From NCBI GenBank assembly GCA_016187725.1, contig JACPJE010000061.1:1-53184 (forward strand): a stretch of 53,184 bases of DNA, read 5' to 3'. The stretch comes from Candidatus Latescibacterota bacterium (lineage in GTDB: Bacteria > Latescibacterota > UBA2968 > UBA8231). Below the pieces are notes generated by a model. That model was given only the letters and a program-made list of their open reading frames with translations, was not told where the DNA came from and did not search any database. A program made the translations under genes and the position numbers. The first letter of the stretch is position 1; every line of letters begins with the position of its first letter. Below are positions 15,460-24,030 of the stretch, piece by piece.

Positions 15460-17061
15460 ATGACCCTGAACAACAAGCGCTACGTCGTCGCCGGGCTCTC
15501 CTTTCTCTTCCTGGCCTCGCTGCTGCTGGTGGCCTACCACGAATCCAAGCGCCACCGCGAGGAGGTGAAGCCGGAACCCATCGTGACGGCGACCAACGAG
15601 AGCTGCATCAGCTGCCACCGGAAGGACAGCCCGGCCCTGGTCATGGAGTGGGAGAGTTCGCGGCACGCCCAGCAGGGCATCGGCTGCGTCGACTGCCACG
15701 GGGCCGCCGAAGGGGAGATCGACGCCTGGAAACACGAGGGGATCTACGTCTCGGCCCTGGTCACCCCCAAGGACTGCTCCCGCTGCCACGCCCGGGAGTT
15801 CCAGGAGTTCACCAGCAGCCACCATGCCAAGGCCGGCGAGATCCTCGCCAGCCTGGACAACGTGCTGGCCGAGAAAGCGGCCGGCATGCCCAGCGCCGGC
15901 AACGTCGCCGACGCGGTCAACGGCTGCTGGCAGTGCCACGGGGGCATCGTCAAGTTCAAGCGCGACGCCGGCGGCCAGATCCTGCGCACCGGCAAGGAGA
16001 ACAAACCGGTCATCGACCCGGACACCTGGCCCAACAGCGGCATGGGCCGCCTCAATCCCGACGGCTCGAAGGGCTCCTGCCACGCCTGCCACTCCCGCCA
16101 CGCCTTCCAGGCCAAGCTCTCGCGCTCGCCCGAGAACTGCGGCAAATGCCACATGGGCCCGGACCACCCGCAGATCGAGATCTACAACGAGTCCAAACAC
16201 GGCATCGCCTTCTACGCCAACCGCGACCAGATGGCCCTGGACAAGCAGGGAGACTGGGTGCTGGGCCGCGATTACTCGGCGGCGCCCACCTGCGCCACCT
16301 GCCACATCAGCTCCTACATGACCCCCCAGGGGGTGTACAAGGGCAACAGCCACGACGTGGGCGAGCGCATCAGCTGGACCCTGCGCCCAGTGGTCAGCAC
16401 CAAGCTCAGCTTGGTGGTGTACGCCGACGGCTACAAAGAGGACTACCCCGAGGGCAAGCCCCTGCCGGCAGTGGGCGCCCAGGTGGAGACCAAGGAGAAG
16501 ATGGCCGAGAACGAGAAGCTGGTCACCAAGACCGTGCCGCGCAAGGTGGAGCGGGTCATCACCTGGGACCAGCGGCGCGAGACCATGAAGGGGGCCTGCC
16601 TCAACTGCCACAACGACACCTACATCGACAACTTCTACAAGCAGTTCGACGACCTGGTGGTGCTCTACAACGAGAAATTCGCCAAGCCAGCCCAGCAGTT
16701 GATGGACGAGTTGACCAAGGACGGGGTGCTCAAGGCCGACGCGCCTTTCGAACACAAGGTGCAGTGGGTGTTCTACGAATTGTGGCATCACGAGGGCCGG
16801 CGCGCCCGCCACGGAGCCAGCATGATGGGGCCCGACTACACCCACTGGCACGGCATGTACGAGGTCTCCAAACACTTCTACACCGAGTTCCTGCCCGAGG
16901 TGATCAGCGTGGCGGAGGAAAAGAGCGCGGCGCTGGGGAACAAGTACAGCCAGAAGGTCGAGAACCTGCTCAACCAGCTCGACCATACCTGGGCAAACGG
17001 CTTGTCTCCAGAGGAAGCCGAAGCCCTGCGCAGGATGTACAAGGAGCGCTACAACCAGTAG
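15460..17061 (+). CDS. Octaheme HAO-like cytochrome c, membrane anchored
   Basis: The 533-residue protein starts at ATG 15460 behind GGGAGGAAG. Residues 7-26 are an uncleaved-looking membrane anchor. Eight CXXCH motifs start at Cys49, 76, 106, 156, 207, 227, 278 and 380, the hydroxylamine oxidoreductase number and spacing. Family signatures are CHACHSRHAF, CGKCHMGPDHPQ, ESKHGIAFYANRD, DYSAAPTCATCH and ASMMGPDYTHWHGMYE. HAO relatives oxidise hydroxylamine or hydrazine when a Tyr is cross-linked to heme 4, or reduce nitrite when it is not. Tyr460 and Tyr467 lie in the right segment, but alignment is needed to say whether either is the cross-linking residue. The quinol-complex context allows either direction. 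Confidence 0.9.
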   Translation: MTLNNKRYVVAGLSFLFLASLLLVAYHESKRHREEVKPEPIVTATNESCISCHRKDSPALVMEWESSRHAQQGIGCVDCHGAAEGEIDAWKHEGIYVSALVTPKDCSRCHAREFQEFTSSHHAKAGEILASLDNVLAEKAAGMPSAGNVADAVNGCWQCHGGIVKFKRDAGGQILRTGKENKPVIDPDTWPNSGMGRLNPDGSKGSCHACHSRHAFQAKLSRSPENCGKCHMGPDHPQIEIYNESKHGIAFYANRDQMALDKQGDWVLGRDYSAAPTCATCHISSYMTPQGVYKGNSHDVGERISWTLRPVVSTKLSLVVYADGYKEDYPEGKPLPAVGAQVETKEKMAENEKLVTKTVPRKVERVITWDQRRETMKGACLNCHNDTYIDNFYKQFDDLVVLYNEKFAKPAQQLMDELTKDGVLKADAPFEHKVQWVFYELWHHEGRRARHGASMMGPDYTHWHGMYEVSKHFYTEFLPEVISVAEEKSAALGNKYSQKVENLLNQLDHTWANGLSPEEAEALRRMYKERYNQ

Positions 17062-17076
17062 CGCCAAGGAGGTGCC

Positions 17077-17685
17077 ATGAGCACCGCAGTCACTCCCCTC
17101 AGCAATGCCCTGGACAGCCTGGAACGGGTGGCCGGGGATCTGGAGGCCGAGGGGCCTCTCAAACTCAAGGGCGCCCTGGCCTGGGGCTGGCACGCGGTGG
17201 GCCTGCTGGCCTATGTGCGGCTGCAACCCCAGCGCCAGCTCTTCGACGCCTGGGTGCAGGACTACCTCCACCAGGGGGAACCCGCCCTCCAGCTGGAGCG
17301 GGACGCCCGCTGGGAGGAGCGGGAGCGGCTCAGTTTTCTGGAACTGCTCGACCTGCTCAGCGCCGAGCAGTTGTCCATCCTCAAGCCCGAGTTCTACCAG
17401 GGCTGGCAGGACCGCACCTCGCGCTGCCAGGGCCTGCGGCGGCAGATGGCCCAGATCGTCGGGGGCAGCGTGAACGAAGGGCAGCGCACCCAGTTGCTGG
17501 TGCTGCTGGCCGCGTACCACCGCCTCATCCGCCTGCCGGCGGGCGTGGTGCTGGACCTCCCCTCCACCCGCCGGACCTTCCCGGCGCTGCTGGATCTGGC
17601 CGCCCTGCTGGTGGACCGCAGCACTCCCGAAGCAGGGGCTCTGCTGGGAGCCCTGGAGCGCTGCCGCAAGGCGTTGGCCGCTTAA
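17077..17685 (+). CDS. Uncharacterised helical protein in HAO-like operon
   Basis: The 202-residue protein starts at ATG 17077 behind CCAAGGAGG, 15 bp after the octaheme gene, so it is in the same operon and last before the terminator. It has no heme motif, signal peptide or clear membrane helix. It appears mostly alpha-helical with many Leu, Arg and Glu and only two Cys. I do not recognise the family. A role as a cytoplasmic maturation or assembly factor (TorD-like helical chaperones are one comparison) is a guess from position only. Confidence 0.7.
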   Translation: MSTAVTPLSNALDSLERVAGDLEAEGPLKLKGALAWGWHAVGLLAYVRLQPQRQLFDAWVQDYLHQGEPALQLERDARWEERERLSFLELLDLLSAEQLSILKPEFYQGWQDRTSRCQGLRRQMAQIVGGSVNEGQRTQLLVLLAAYHRLIRLPAGVVLDLPSTRRTFPALLDLAALLVDRSTPEAGALLGALERCRKALAA

Positions 17686-17709
17686 CCAATCGCTTAATGC
17701 GCCGCAATC

Positions 17710-17743
17710 AGCCGGTCCCCTGCGGGGGGCCGGCTTTTTGTTT
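17710..17743 (+). terminator. Rho-independent terminator of HAO-like operon
   Basis: AGCCGG and CCGGCT arms with an inner CCCC/GGGG continuation form a strong GC stem, directly followed by TTTTTGTTT. It lies 25 bp after the stop of the 17077 gene. Confidence 0.85.
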
Positions 17744-18027
17744 GCGGCTGGGACGCGCCTTGCCGCTGGTTGGGACAGCCCTGTCCCGATACAGGCTGGG
17801 GAGTGACTCGCCCTGTCAGGGCCTCGGGGTGCCCGCTCCAGCATCTCTGAAGTCCCGGATCTTCCCCCTCGCTCCTTAAACTACGCTTCCCCCTGCCCTA
17901 CCCTGCGATCCTTCCCCCGGCCACTCCCCCAGAGACGCTTTCGGGGCACACCCTCGGCCCTGATAATTGGTCAACTAGCTTCCCCCGGTACAGCCCTTGC
18001 TGTTCCTCCAGGGAAAGGGAGGGATCG
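17744..18027. other. Intergenic stretch with two small palindromes
   Basis: No gene is recognised between the terminator and sucC. There are two short perfect dyads: 7-bp arms at 17772-17778 and 17781-17787, and 6-bp arms around T17816 (17810-17822). They might be operators or remnants. A clear promoter for the sucC-korC operon was not found. Confidence 0.4.
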
Positions 18028-18989
18028 GTGCGGCTGCACGAGTGGGAAGGCAAGGAACTCTTCAGGGAGGCCGGCATCGAGGTGCCGCGCGGGAAGGTGG
18101 CCCGGCGGCCGGAGGAAGCGGTGTGCATCGCCGCCGAACTGGGTGGAAAAGTGGTAGTCAAGGCCCAGGTGCTGGCCGGCGGGCGCGGGCATGTGGGGGG
18201 CATTCGGACTGCCGCCACCCCCGAGGAGGCCGGAGAGGTGGCTGCCCAGTTGCTGCACAGCCAGATCAAGGGATGCACTCCCGAGGGGGTGCTCGTTGAG
18301 GAACGATTGGGGCCGGTGCGGGAACTCTACCTGGGCCTGGCGGTAGATGGGGTAGAAGGCCGGCCGGCAGTGGTGGTGAGCGCTGAGGGCGGGGTGGAGA
18401 TAGAGAAGGTCGCGGCCCGACGGCCAGGGGCGGTGCGGCGGGCGCATCTGGACCCACTGGCCGGGATGGACAGGGTCCTGGCCGGGGAGCTGACGGCAGG
18501 GCTGGAGGCGCCGGGGGTTGCCGAGGTGCTCTGCCGGCTCCACGGGATCTTTTCTGCTGACGAAGCGCTCATCGCCGAGATCAATCCCCTGGCCCTGCTG
18601 CCCGACGGACGCCTGGTGGCCCTGGACGCGGTGGTGGAGATCGACGACGCGGCGCTCTTCGCGCCCGGCCCGCCAACTTCCTGGAGACCGGCGGCGGCAT
18701 CACCCGCGAACTGATGGCCCAGGCCCTGCACCTGGTGCTGGAAAAACCCGGCCTGCAGGGGGTGCTGATCAACATCTACGGCGGGATCAACCCCATCCAC
18801 GAGGGCGCCCTGGGCGTAGCCGAGGTCATGGCCGCCGGGGTGCCGGTGCCGGTGGTGGCCAAGGCCCTGGGCAACCACCAGGAGGAGACCTGGGCCATCC
18901 TGGAGCGGGCCGGGGTCGAGGTGATCCGCGCTGTGGAGACGGAGAAAGCCGTGGCGGCGCTGCTGCGCCGGGTGGGGAAGGGGGACTGA
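18028..18989 (+). pseudogene. sucC: Succinyl-CoA synthetase beta subunit, internally deleted
   Basis: GTG 18028 follows AAAGGGAGGG. Frame 1 encodes the ATP-grasp domain (LHEWEGKELFREAGIEVP, KAQVLAGGRGHVGGI, LIAEINPLALL) to DDAALFAP. Frame 3 then picks up at PANFLETGGGIT (about 18669) and runs through INIYGGINPIHEGALG to the stop at 18989. The block between these, some 50-55 residues including the family GNIGCMVNGAGLAMATMD region, is missing and the frame has changed. As given, the ligase beta subunit is non-functional although sucD and korDABC beside it are intact. That contrast makes a sequence error as likely as true decay. Confidence 0.85.
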
Positions 18990-18990
18990 G

Positions 18991-19875
18991 ATGGCCATCC
19001 TGGTGGACGCCCAGACGCGGGTGTGCGTGCAGGGCATCACCGGCCGGGCCGGCCGCATGCAGGCGCGTTACATGTTGGAGGCCGGCACCCGGATCGTCTC
19101 TGGAGTCACCCCGGGCAAGGGCGGGGAAGAGGTGGAGGGCGTGCCGGTCTTCAACACCATGGCCGAAGCCCAGGCCGCGGCCCCGGCAGAGGTCTCCATC
19201 CTCTTTGTGCCCCCGGCAGTGGCCGAGTCCGCTGCCACCCAGGCCCTGGAGGCGGGCATCCGGCTCCTGGTGCTGATCACCGAAGGGGTGCCGGTGCACA
19301 GCACCATGCGCCTGCGGGCCCGGGCCCGGGCCGCCGGAGCGCGGCTGATCGGGCCCACCACCCCCGGGATCATCGCCCCCGGGCGCACCAAGATCGGGAT
19401 CATGCCGGCCCGCTTCTATAGCCCGGGGCCCGTGGGCCTCATCTCCCGCAGCGGCACCCTCAGCTACGAGATCGGCGCCGAATTGTCCGCCGCCGGCCTG
19501 GGGCAGAGCACCGTGGTGGGGCTGGGGGCCGACCCGGTGGTGGGCACGGGTATGGCCGAATTGCTGCAGCTCTTCGCCGCTGATCCAGAGACCGAGGCCG
19601 TGGTGCTGGTGGGGGAGGTGGGCGGCACCCAGGAGGAAGGGGCTGCCCGTTTTGCCGCCACCATGGACAAACCGGTGGTGGCCTACATCGCCGGCCACAG
19701 CGTGCCGCCGGGGGTGCGGATGGGGCACGCCGGGGCCATTGTCCAGGGAGGTACGGGGAGCGCGGCCGAGAAGCTGCGGGCCCTGGAGGCTGCCGGGGTG
19801 CGCACGGCCAGGCAGCCGGGGCAGGTGGCCGGGCTGGTGCGGGAAGCGTTGAGAAGCCGGCGCAAGAGGGCATAA
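18991..19875 (+). CDS. sucD: Succinyl-CoA synthetase alpha subunit
   Basis: The 294-residue protein starts at ATG 18991, one base after the sucC stop. It has the CoA-binding start [57 protein letters not shown] and the phospho-histidine segment [22 protein letters not shown]. It catalyses interconversion of succinyl-CoA and succinate with NTP formation together with SucC. Next to korDABC it completes the 2-oxoglutarate to succinate branch of the oxidative or reductive TCA cycle. Sequence and length are normal. Confidence 0.92.
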   Translation: MAILVDAQTRVCVQGITGRAGRMQARYMLEAGTRIVSGVTPGKGGEEVEGVPVFNTMAEAQAAAPAEVSILFVPPAVAESAATQALEAGIRLLVLITEGVPVHSTMRLRARARAAGARLIGPTTPGIIAPGRTKIGIMPARFYSPGPVGLISRSGTLSYEIGAELSAAGLGQSTVVGLGADPVVGTGMAELLQLFAADPETEAVVLVGEVGGTQEEGAARFAATMDKPVVAYIAGHSVPPGVRMGHAGAIVQGGTGSAAEKLRALEAAGVRTARQPGQVAGLVREALRSRRKRA

Positions 19876-19911
19876 CGAAGGCGGAGACGGCTTCTGAGAA
19901 GGAGGATTGAA

Positions 19912-20151
19912 ATGGCCAAGCGACAGGTCGCGCGCCTGGAGATCGACCCGCGGCTGTGCAAGGGCACCGAGGGCTGCAGCATCTGCCTGGACCAGTGCGG
20001 CGAGGGGGTGTTGGGCATTGCGCCGGGCTTCTCGCCCAGGGGCGTGCATCCGGCGGTGGTGGTGGAACTGGCCAAATGCACGGGCTGTGAACTGTGCGTC
20101 ATCCACTGCCCGGACCTGGCGGTCAATCTAGTGCTGAGCGAGGCGGTGTGA
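19912..20151 (+). CDS. korD: 2x[4Fe-4S] ferredoxin subunit of 2-oxoacid:ferredoxin oxidoreductase
   Basis: The 79-residue protein starts at ATG 19912 after GAAGGAGGATTGAA. The first cysteine set is LCKGTEGCSICLDQC, with an expanded first spacing (CX5CX2CX3C). The second is CTGCELCVIHCP. This is the delta-type subunit that carries electrons from the thiamine-diphosphate site to soluble ferredoxin. The gene order korD-korA-korB-korC, with start/stop distances of a few bases, is the classical four-subunit arrangement. Confidence 0.85.
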   Translation: MAKRQVARLEIDPRLCKGTEGCSICLDQCGEGVLGIAPGFSPRGVHPAVVVELAKCTGCELCVIHCPDLAVNLVLSEAV

Positions 20152-20152
20152 G

Positions 20153-21313
20153 ATGGCGAATCCTGTCGAAATAAGATCAGGAAGGCATTTCATGCAGGGC
20201 AACGTGGCCTGCGCCGAGGGGGCGCTGGCGGCCGGCTGCCGTTTTTTTGCCGGCTATCCCATCACCCCGGCCACCGAGATCGCCGAACACCTGGCCAGGC
20301 GCCTGCCTGAACTGGGCGGAGTCTGCATCCAGATGGAGGACGAGATCAGTTCCATCGGCTCGGTGATCGGGGCCTCCTGGACCGGCACCAGGGCGATGAC
20401 CGCCACCTCGGGACCGGGCATGAGCCTGATGCAGGAGAACATCGGGTACGCCGTGGCCACCGAGACCCCCTGCGTGATCGTGGACGTGCAGCGGGGCGGC
20501 CCTTCCACCGGAATTCCGGCCGTGCCCTCCCAGGGCGATATGGTGCAGGCCAGGCACGGCTCCCACGGCGACTGCGAGACCGTGGCCCTGGCCCCTGGCT
20601 CGGCCCAGGAGATGTTCGACCTGACGGTGCGGGCCTTCAATATCGCCGAGCGCCTGCGGGTGCCCGTATTCGTGCTGGCCGATGCGGCCGTGGGGCACAT
20701 GCGCGAGGTGATCCACATCCCGCCCGAGGAGGGGTTGCAGCGGGCGGAGCGCCGGCTGCCCGAGCCGGGAGCCGATCCCTTTGCCCTCTGCGGCTTCCTG
20801 GGCGAGGAGGTGGCGCCCATGCCCGTCTTCGGGCGCGGGCACAAGGCCCACGTCACTGGCTCCTGCCACGACGAGCGCGGGATGCGCAACGTGGTGGACG
20901 CCGAGGCCCTGGACCACTTTGTCCGCTGTCTGGCCGGCAAGGTGGGGCGGATGCGGGACGAGCTGGTGCAGGTGGAGGCCGAGGGCATCGAGGCGGCGCA
21001 GGTGGTGCTGCTGGGATACGGGATCGTGGGCCGGGCCGCCCGCGCCATCGCCCGGGAAGCCCGGGAGCAGGGGTTGCGGGTGGGGAGTGTGCGGCCCCTG
21101 ACCGTGTGGCCCTTTGCCGACCGGGAACTGAATGAATTGTGCGGCCAGGCGCGGCGGGTGCTGGTCATGGAGAACAACCTGGGACAGATGCTGCCCTACG
21201 TGCGGGCGGCCATCGGCCATCAGGTCGAGGTGGAAGGGTTGCAGCCCCAGGTGCTGGGCACCCTGCACCGGCCGGCAGCGGTGCTGGCCAGAATCAAGGA
21301 GGTGCTGCGATGA
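20153..21313 (+). CDS. korA: 2-oxoglutarate:ferredoxin oxidoreductase alpha subunit
   Basis: The 386-residue protein starts at ATG 20153. GNVACAEGALAAGCRFFAGYPITPATEI is the alpha-subunit start with the YPITP motif. MEDEISSIGSVIGASWTG and TSGPGMSLMQENIGYA are the pyrimidine-binding signatures, and RGGPSTGIPAVPSQGDM follows. The C-terminal transketolase-like domain ends with VMENNLGQMLPYV. Together with KorB, C and D it oxidatively decarboxylates a 2-oxoacid to acyl-CoA with ferredoxin as acceptor. The sucD neighbourhood points to 2-oxoglutarate rather than pyruvate. It overlaps korB by four bases. Confidence 0.9.
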   Translation: MANPVEIRSGRHFMQGNVACAEGALAAGCRFFAGYPITPATEIAEHLARRLPELGGVCIQMEDEISSIGSVIGASWTGTRAMTATSGPGMSLMQENIGYAVATETPCVIVDVQRGGPSTGIPAVPSQGDMVQARHGSHGDCETVALAPGSAQEMFDLTVRAFNIAERLRVPVFVLADAAVGHMREVIHIPPEEGLQRAERRLPEPGADPFALCGFLGEEVAPMPVFGRGHKAHVTGSCHDERGMRNVVDAEALDHFVRCLAGKVGRMRDELVQVEAEGIEAAQVVLLGYGIVGRAARAIAREAREQGLRVGSVRPLTVWPFADRELNELCGQARRVLVMENNLGQMLPYVRAAIGHQVEVEGLQPQVLGTLHRPAAVLARIKEVLR

Positions 21314-22095
21314 GCGCCATAGCCCACCCAATGGGGAAGTATCTGCGCCCCGGGTGCGAGGTGACCACCTTCTGCCCTGGCTGCGGCGACGGCACCATCG
21401 CCCAGAGCCTGCTGCGGGCCATCGACCAGCTCGGCCTGGACCTGGACGAATTCGTCTTTGTCTGCGGCATCGGTTGTGCCGGCTGGATCCCCAGCCCGTA
21501 CCTGGCGGCCGACACCCTGCACACCACCCACGGCCGGCCCCTGGCCTTTGCCACCGGGGTGAAGCTGGCCCGGCCCGACCGCCGGGTGGTGGTGATCAGC
21601 GGCGACGGGGATCTGGCGGCCATCGGCGGCAACCACCTCATCCACGCGGCCCGCCGCGACCTGGACCTGATGGTGCTGTGTGTCAATAACCGCATCTACG
21701 GGATGACCGGCGGCCAGGTGGCCCCCACCACCCCGCCGGGGGTGCGCACCACCACCACGCCCCAGGGTAACCTGGAGCGCCCCTTTGATCTGTGCCGGCT
21801 GGTCGAGGCGGCCGGGGCCACTTTTGTGGCCCGCTGGACCACGGCCCAACCCCGTTTCATCACCCGCTCGGTGGTCCGCGCCCTGCAGCACCGCGGCTTC
21901 GCCTTCATCGAACTGATCAGCCAGTGCCCGGTCCACTTCGGCAAGATGAGCGGGGAGGGCAGCGCGGTGGAGATGCTGCACGGCTTCGAGGAACACTCGG
22001 TGCCGGTCCGCAAGGCCGGCCAACTCAGTCCCGAGGAACTGGCCGGCAAGTGGGTAGTGGGGGAACTGGTGGGGGGCGGCAAGCGAGAGGAGTAG
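21310..22095 (+). CDS. korB: 2-oxoglutarate:ferredoxin oxidoreductase beta subunit
   Basis: The 261-residue protein starts at ATG 21310. FCPGCGDGTIAQSLLRAI and FVCGIGCAGWIPSPYL supply conserved cysteines. GDGDLAAIGGNHLIHAARRD to CVNNRIYGMTGGQ is the thiamine-diphosphate-Mg motif (GDGD...NN). THGRPLAFATGVKLARP is also typical. It binds TPP at the interface with KorA. Full length, in a tightly packed operon, no anomalies seen. Confidence 0.9.
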   Translation: MSAIAHPMGKYLRPGCEVTTFCPGCGDGTIAQSLLRAIDQLGLDLDEFVFVCGIGCAGWIPSPYLAADTLHTTHGRPLAFATGVKLARPDRRVVVISGDGDLAAIGGNHLIHAARRDLDLMVLCVNNRIYGMTGGQVAPTTPPGVRTTTTPQGNLERPFDLCRLVEAAGATFVARWTTAQPRFITRSVVRALQHRGFAFIELISQCPVHFGKMSGEGSAVEMLHGFEEHSVPVRKAGQLSPEELAGKWVVGELVGGGKREE

Positions 22096-22099
22096 CCTT

Positions 22100-22813
22100 A
22101 TGGAACGCACCGAGGTGCGGATCGCCGGTTTTGGCGGCCAGGGCGTGGTCCTGGCCGGGGTGCTGCTGGGCCGGGCGGCCCTGGAGGACGGGCGCTACGC
22201 GGTGCAGACCCAGTCCTACGGGGCCGAGGCCCGGGGTGGGGCTGCGCGGTCGGAGGTGATCATCACCGACCAGCCCGCCCTGTACCCGGAGGTGGTGGCC
22301 CCCCACGTCCTGGTGGCCCTCTCCCAGGCGGCTTTGGACCGCTATCTGGCGGATCTGCGCCCGGACGGCCTGTTGATCGCCGACGCCGAACTGGTTTCCC
22401 GGCTGCCAGAGCGGCCCGCAGGGAGCATCCTGCGGGAGCGCTTCACTGAGGTGGCCGGCGTGGAACTGGGCCGGCCCATCGTCGCCAACATGGTGATGCT
22501 GGGTTTCCTGGTGCAGGCCACCGGGCTGGTGGGCCTGGACAGCCTGCGCGAGGCCGTGAAGAAGGGGGTGCCTCCCGGCACCGAGGTGCTGAATCTGAAG
22601 GCCGTGGAGCGCGGCATCGAGCTGGCGACCGGCCAGGGACGCCATTGTCCCGGCATTCGGGGTTATTTATGTTTTGAGGTAATACTAGTATATAGGCTTG
22701 GGCTGTGGCATCTGGCAGAGTTTTTGCCAATAGGTGAACGGAAGTACGCGGAGAACCGAGGTGCGGCGGGCTTACCCATCGCGGGAGCGGGGAGATGCAG
22801 ATGCGGAGAGTGA
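22100..22813 (+). CDS. korC: 2-oxoglutarate:ferredoxin oxidoreductase gamma subunit with extra tail
   Basis: ATG 22100 opens the gamma subunit: VRIAGFGGQGVVLAGVLLGRAAL, QTQSYGAEARGGAARSEVIIT, LIADAELV and NMVMLGFL. Family members end near NLKAVERGIELATGQ at about residue 178. Here the frame continues another 58 or so residues across AT-rich, promoter-like DNA (22660-22700) and overlaps the porin start at 22801. The tail is therefore probably not part of the ancestral protein. The native stop may have been lost in a small deletion near 22640. Confidence 0.8.
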   Translation: MERTEVRIAGFGGQGVVLAGVLLGRAALEDGRYAVQTQSYGAEARGGAARSEVIITDQPALYPEVVAPHVLVALSQAALDRYLADLRPDGLLIADAELVSRLPERPAGSILRERFTEVAGVELGRPIVANMVMLGFLVQATGLVGLDSLREAVKKGVPPGTEVLNLKAVERGIELATGQGRHCPGIRGYLCFEVILVYRLGLWHLAEFLPIGERKYAENRGAAGLPIAGAGRCRCGE

Positions 22814-24030
22814 TCCTGAGCGCAATCCTGCTGGCCGGAATCAGCGCGCCGGCAGCGGCGCTAGTGGTGGACGGACGGCTGAGCACCTCCGTCTATAATT
22901 ACGAGGCCCTGAAGGACAGCGCGGCCACGGCTACCTTCCTGCGCGCCAATCAGGGCCTGCGCCTGGATCTGGCGCACCTGGGCACGGGCGCCCTCTCTTT
23001 CCACACCTACATGCAGGGCAGCACCGATTTCCGGGAGGAAGCCACCAACGATCCGCGCCTGCGGCTCTACCACGCCTACTTCGCCTGGAAAAACGAAAAA
23101 ACCGAATTGCAGCTGGGCCGGCAGCGGGTAATCAGCGGTGCCGGCCTGGGGCGCATCGACGGGACCCGGGTTACCCTGCGCGGCAAGGGCTGGGACCTCG
23201 ATCTCTATGCCGGGGCGTTGGCCCCCCTGGACAGGGGGGCTGGGTTGGGCTCATGGTCAGAGGGTAACCTGTGGGGGACGCGGGTGCGCACTAGTCGCCT
23301 GCTAGGCGCTGACCTGGGTCTGAGCTTCGCCCGCCGCCAGCGCGAACTGGCCTCCGGCAATAATCTGGTGCGGAAATTCATCAGCCTGGATGGCTGCCGG
23401 CGCTTCCGCAGCAAACACAGCCTCTATGCCCGCCTCGATTACGACCAGCAGGAAACCAAGTTAGAACGCGCCGAGGTGGAAACCCGGCTGGCCCTTGCCT
23501 CGCGCCTGAACCTGCAGGCCAACTGGTTGCACCGGTTGCCGGTTATTTACGACGGTTCCTTCTTCAACATGTTCCCGCAGGACGCCTACGAAGAGGTTGG
23601 CACCAGCCTCTACTTGAGGGCAACAGAGCAGATGCAGCTGGGGGCCAGCTTTGCCCATGTCATCTATGCCGACGACAATGCCCAGCGCTTGGGCCTGAGT
23701 CTCAACGCCGGATCCCACTATCGACTGGGCTACTACCGGACCATGGGTTATGCCCGGGCCAGCGATGGGTTGGCGGGAACTTTTTACTACCGCCTGGGCA
23801 GCAGGTTGGCCGTCAACGGCTTTCTCGACCTGGCCACCTTTGAGCGCTATGAGGAAGCGGAGAACCGTGACGGCCTGGCCTCCGGCGAGCTGGGCCTGAG
23901 CTGGAAGCCGGTACCCGATGGCCTGATCGAGGCCCAGGTGCAGGGGCTGCGCAACCCGGTCTACAATTCTGACCTGCGACTCCTGCTGCGGGGCAGTTGG
24001 CACTTCTTCAAGGGCGAGGGAGAGAAGTGA
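22801..24030 (+). CDS. Outer-membrane beta-barrel (porin of porin-cytochrome module)
   Basis: ATG 22801 is preferred to ATG 22795 because GGGGAG lies at proper distance. Residues 1-20 are a signal peptide (RVILSAILLAGISAPAAA). The 409-residue protein is made of alternating amphipathic beta-strands (for example LRLYHAYFAWK, TELQLGRQRV, WDLDLYAGAL) and ends in LRGSWHFFKGEGEK. It is followed with a one-base overlap by an 11-heme periplasmic cytochrome and then an 11-heme lipoprotein. That is the gene order of porin-cytochrome conduits (OmbB-OmaB-OmcB, MtrB-A-C), so it is likely the sheath that lets heme chains cross the outer membrane. Alginate-porin-like function is the alternative. Confidence 0.8.
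   Translation: MRRVILSAILLAGISAPAAALVVDGRLSTSVYNYEALKDSAATATFLRANQGLRLDLAHLGTGALSFHTYMQGSTDFREEATNDPRLRLYHAYFAWKNEKTELQLGRQRVISGAGLGRIDGTRVTLRGKGWDLDLYAGALAPLDRGAGLGSWSEGNLWGTRVRTSRLLGADLGLSFARRQRELASGNNLVRKFISLDGCRRFRSKHSLYARLDYDQQETKLERAEVETRLALASRLNLQANWLHRLPVIYDGSFFNMFPQDAYEEVGTSLYLRATEQMQLGASFAHVIYADDNAQRLGLSLNAGSHYRLGYYRTMGYARASDGLAGTFYYRLGSRLAVNGFLDLATFERYEEAENRDGLASGELGLSWKPVPDGLIEAQVQGLRNPVYNSDLRLLLRGSWHFFKGEGEK

Noticed and set aside
15319-17844. Open frame of about 840 codons on the minus strand opposite the HAO-like gene
   Set aside because: It mirrors the GC-biased codons of the octaheme gene and its neighbours, has low-complexity Gly/Ala/Val/Leu/His-rich sequence, no ribosome site and no family resemblance.
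17750-18027. Possible small RNA gene in the sucC upstream region
   Set aside because: Only two small palindromes and no promoter-terminator pair are visible. I also saw no tRNA or rRNA in the window.
22660-22700. Promoter for the porin operon in the AT-rich stretch with TATATA and ATACTAGTAT
   Set aside because: The palindrome and TATATA are suggestive, but no acceptable -35 box at 16-18 nt was found, so it was not listed as a feature.
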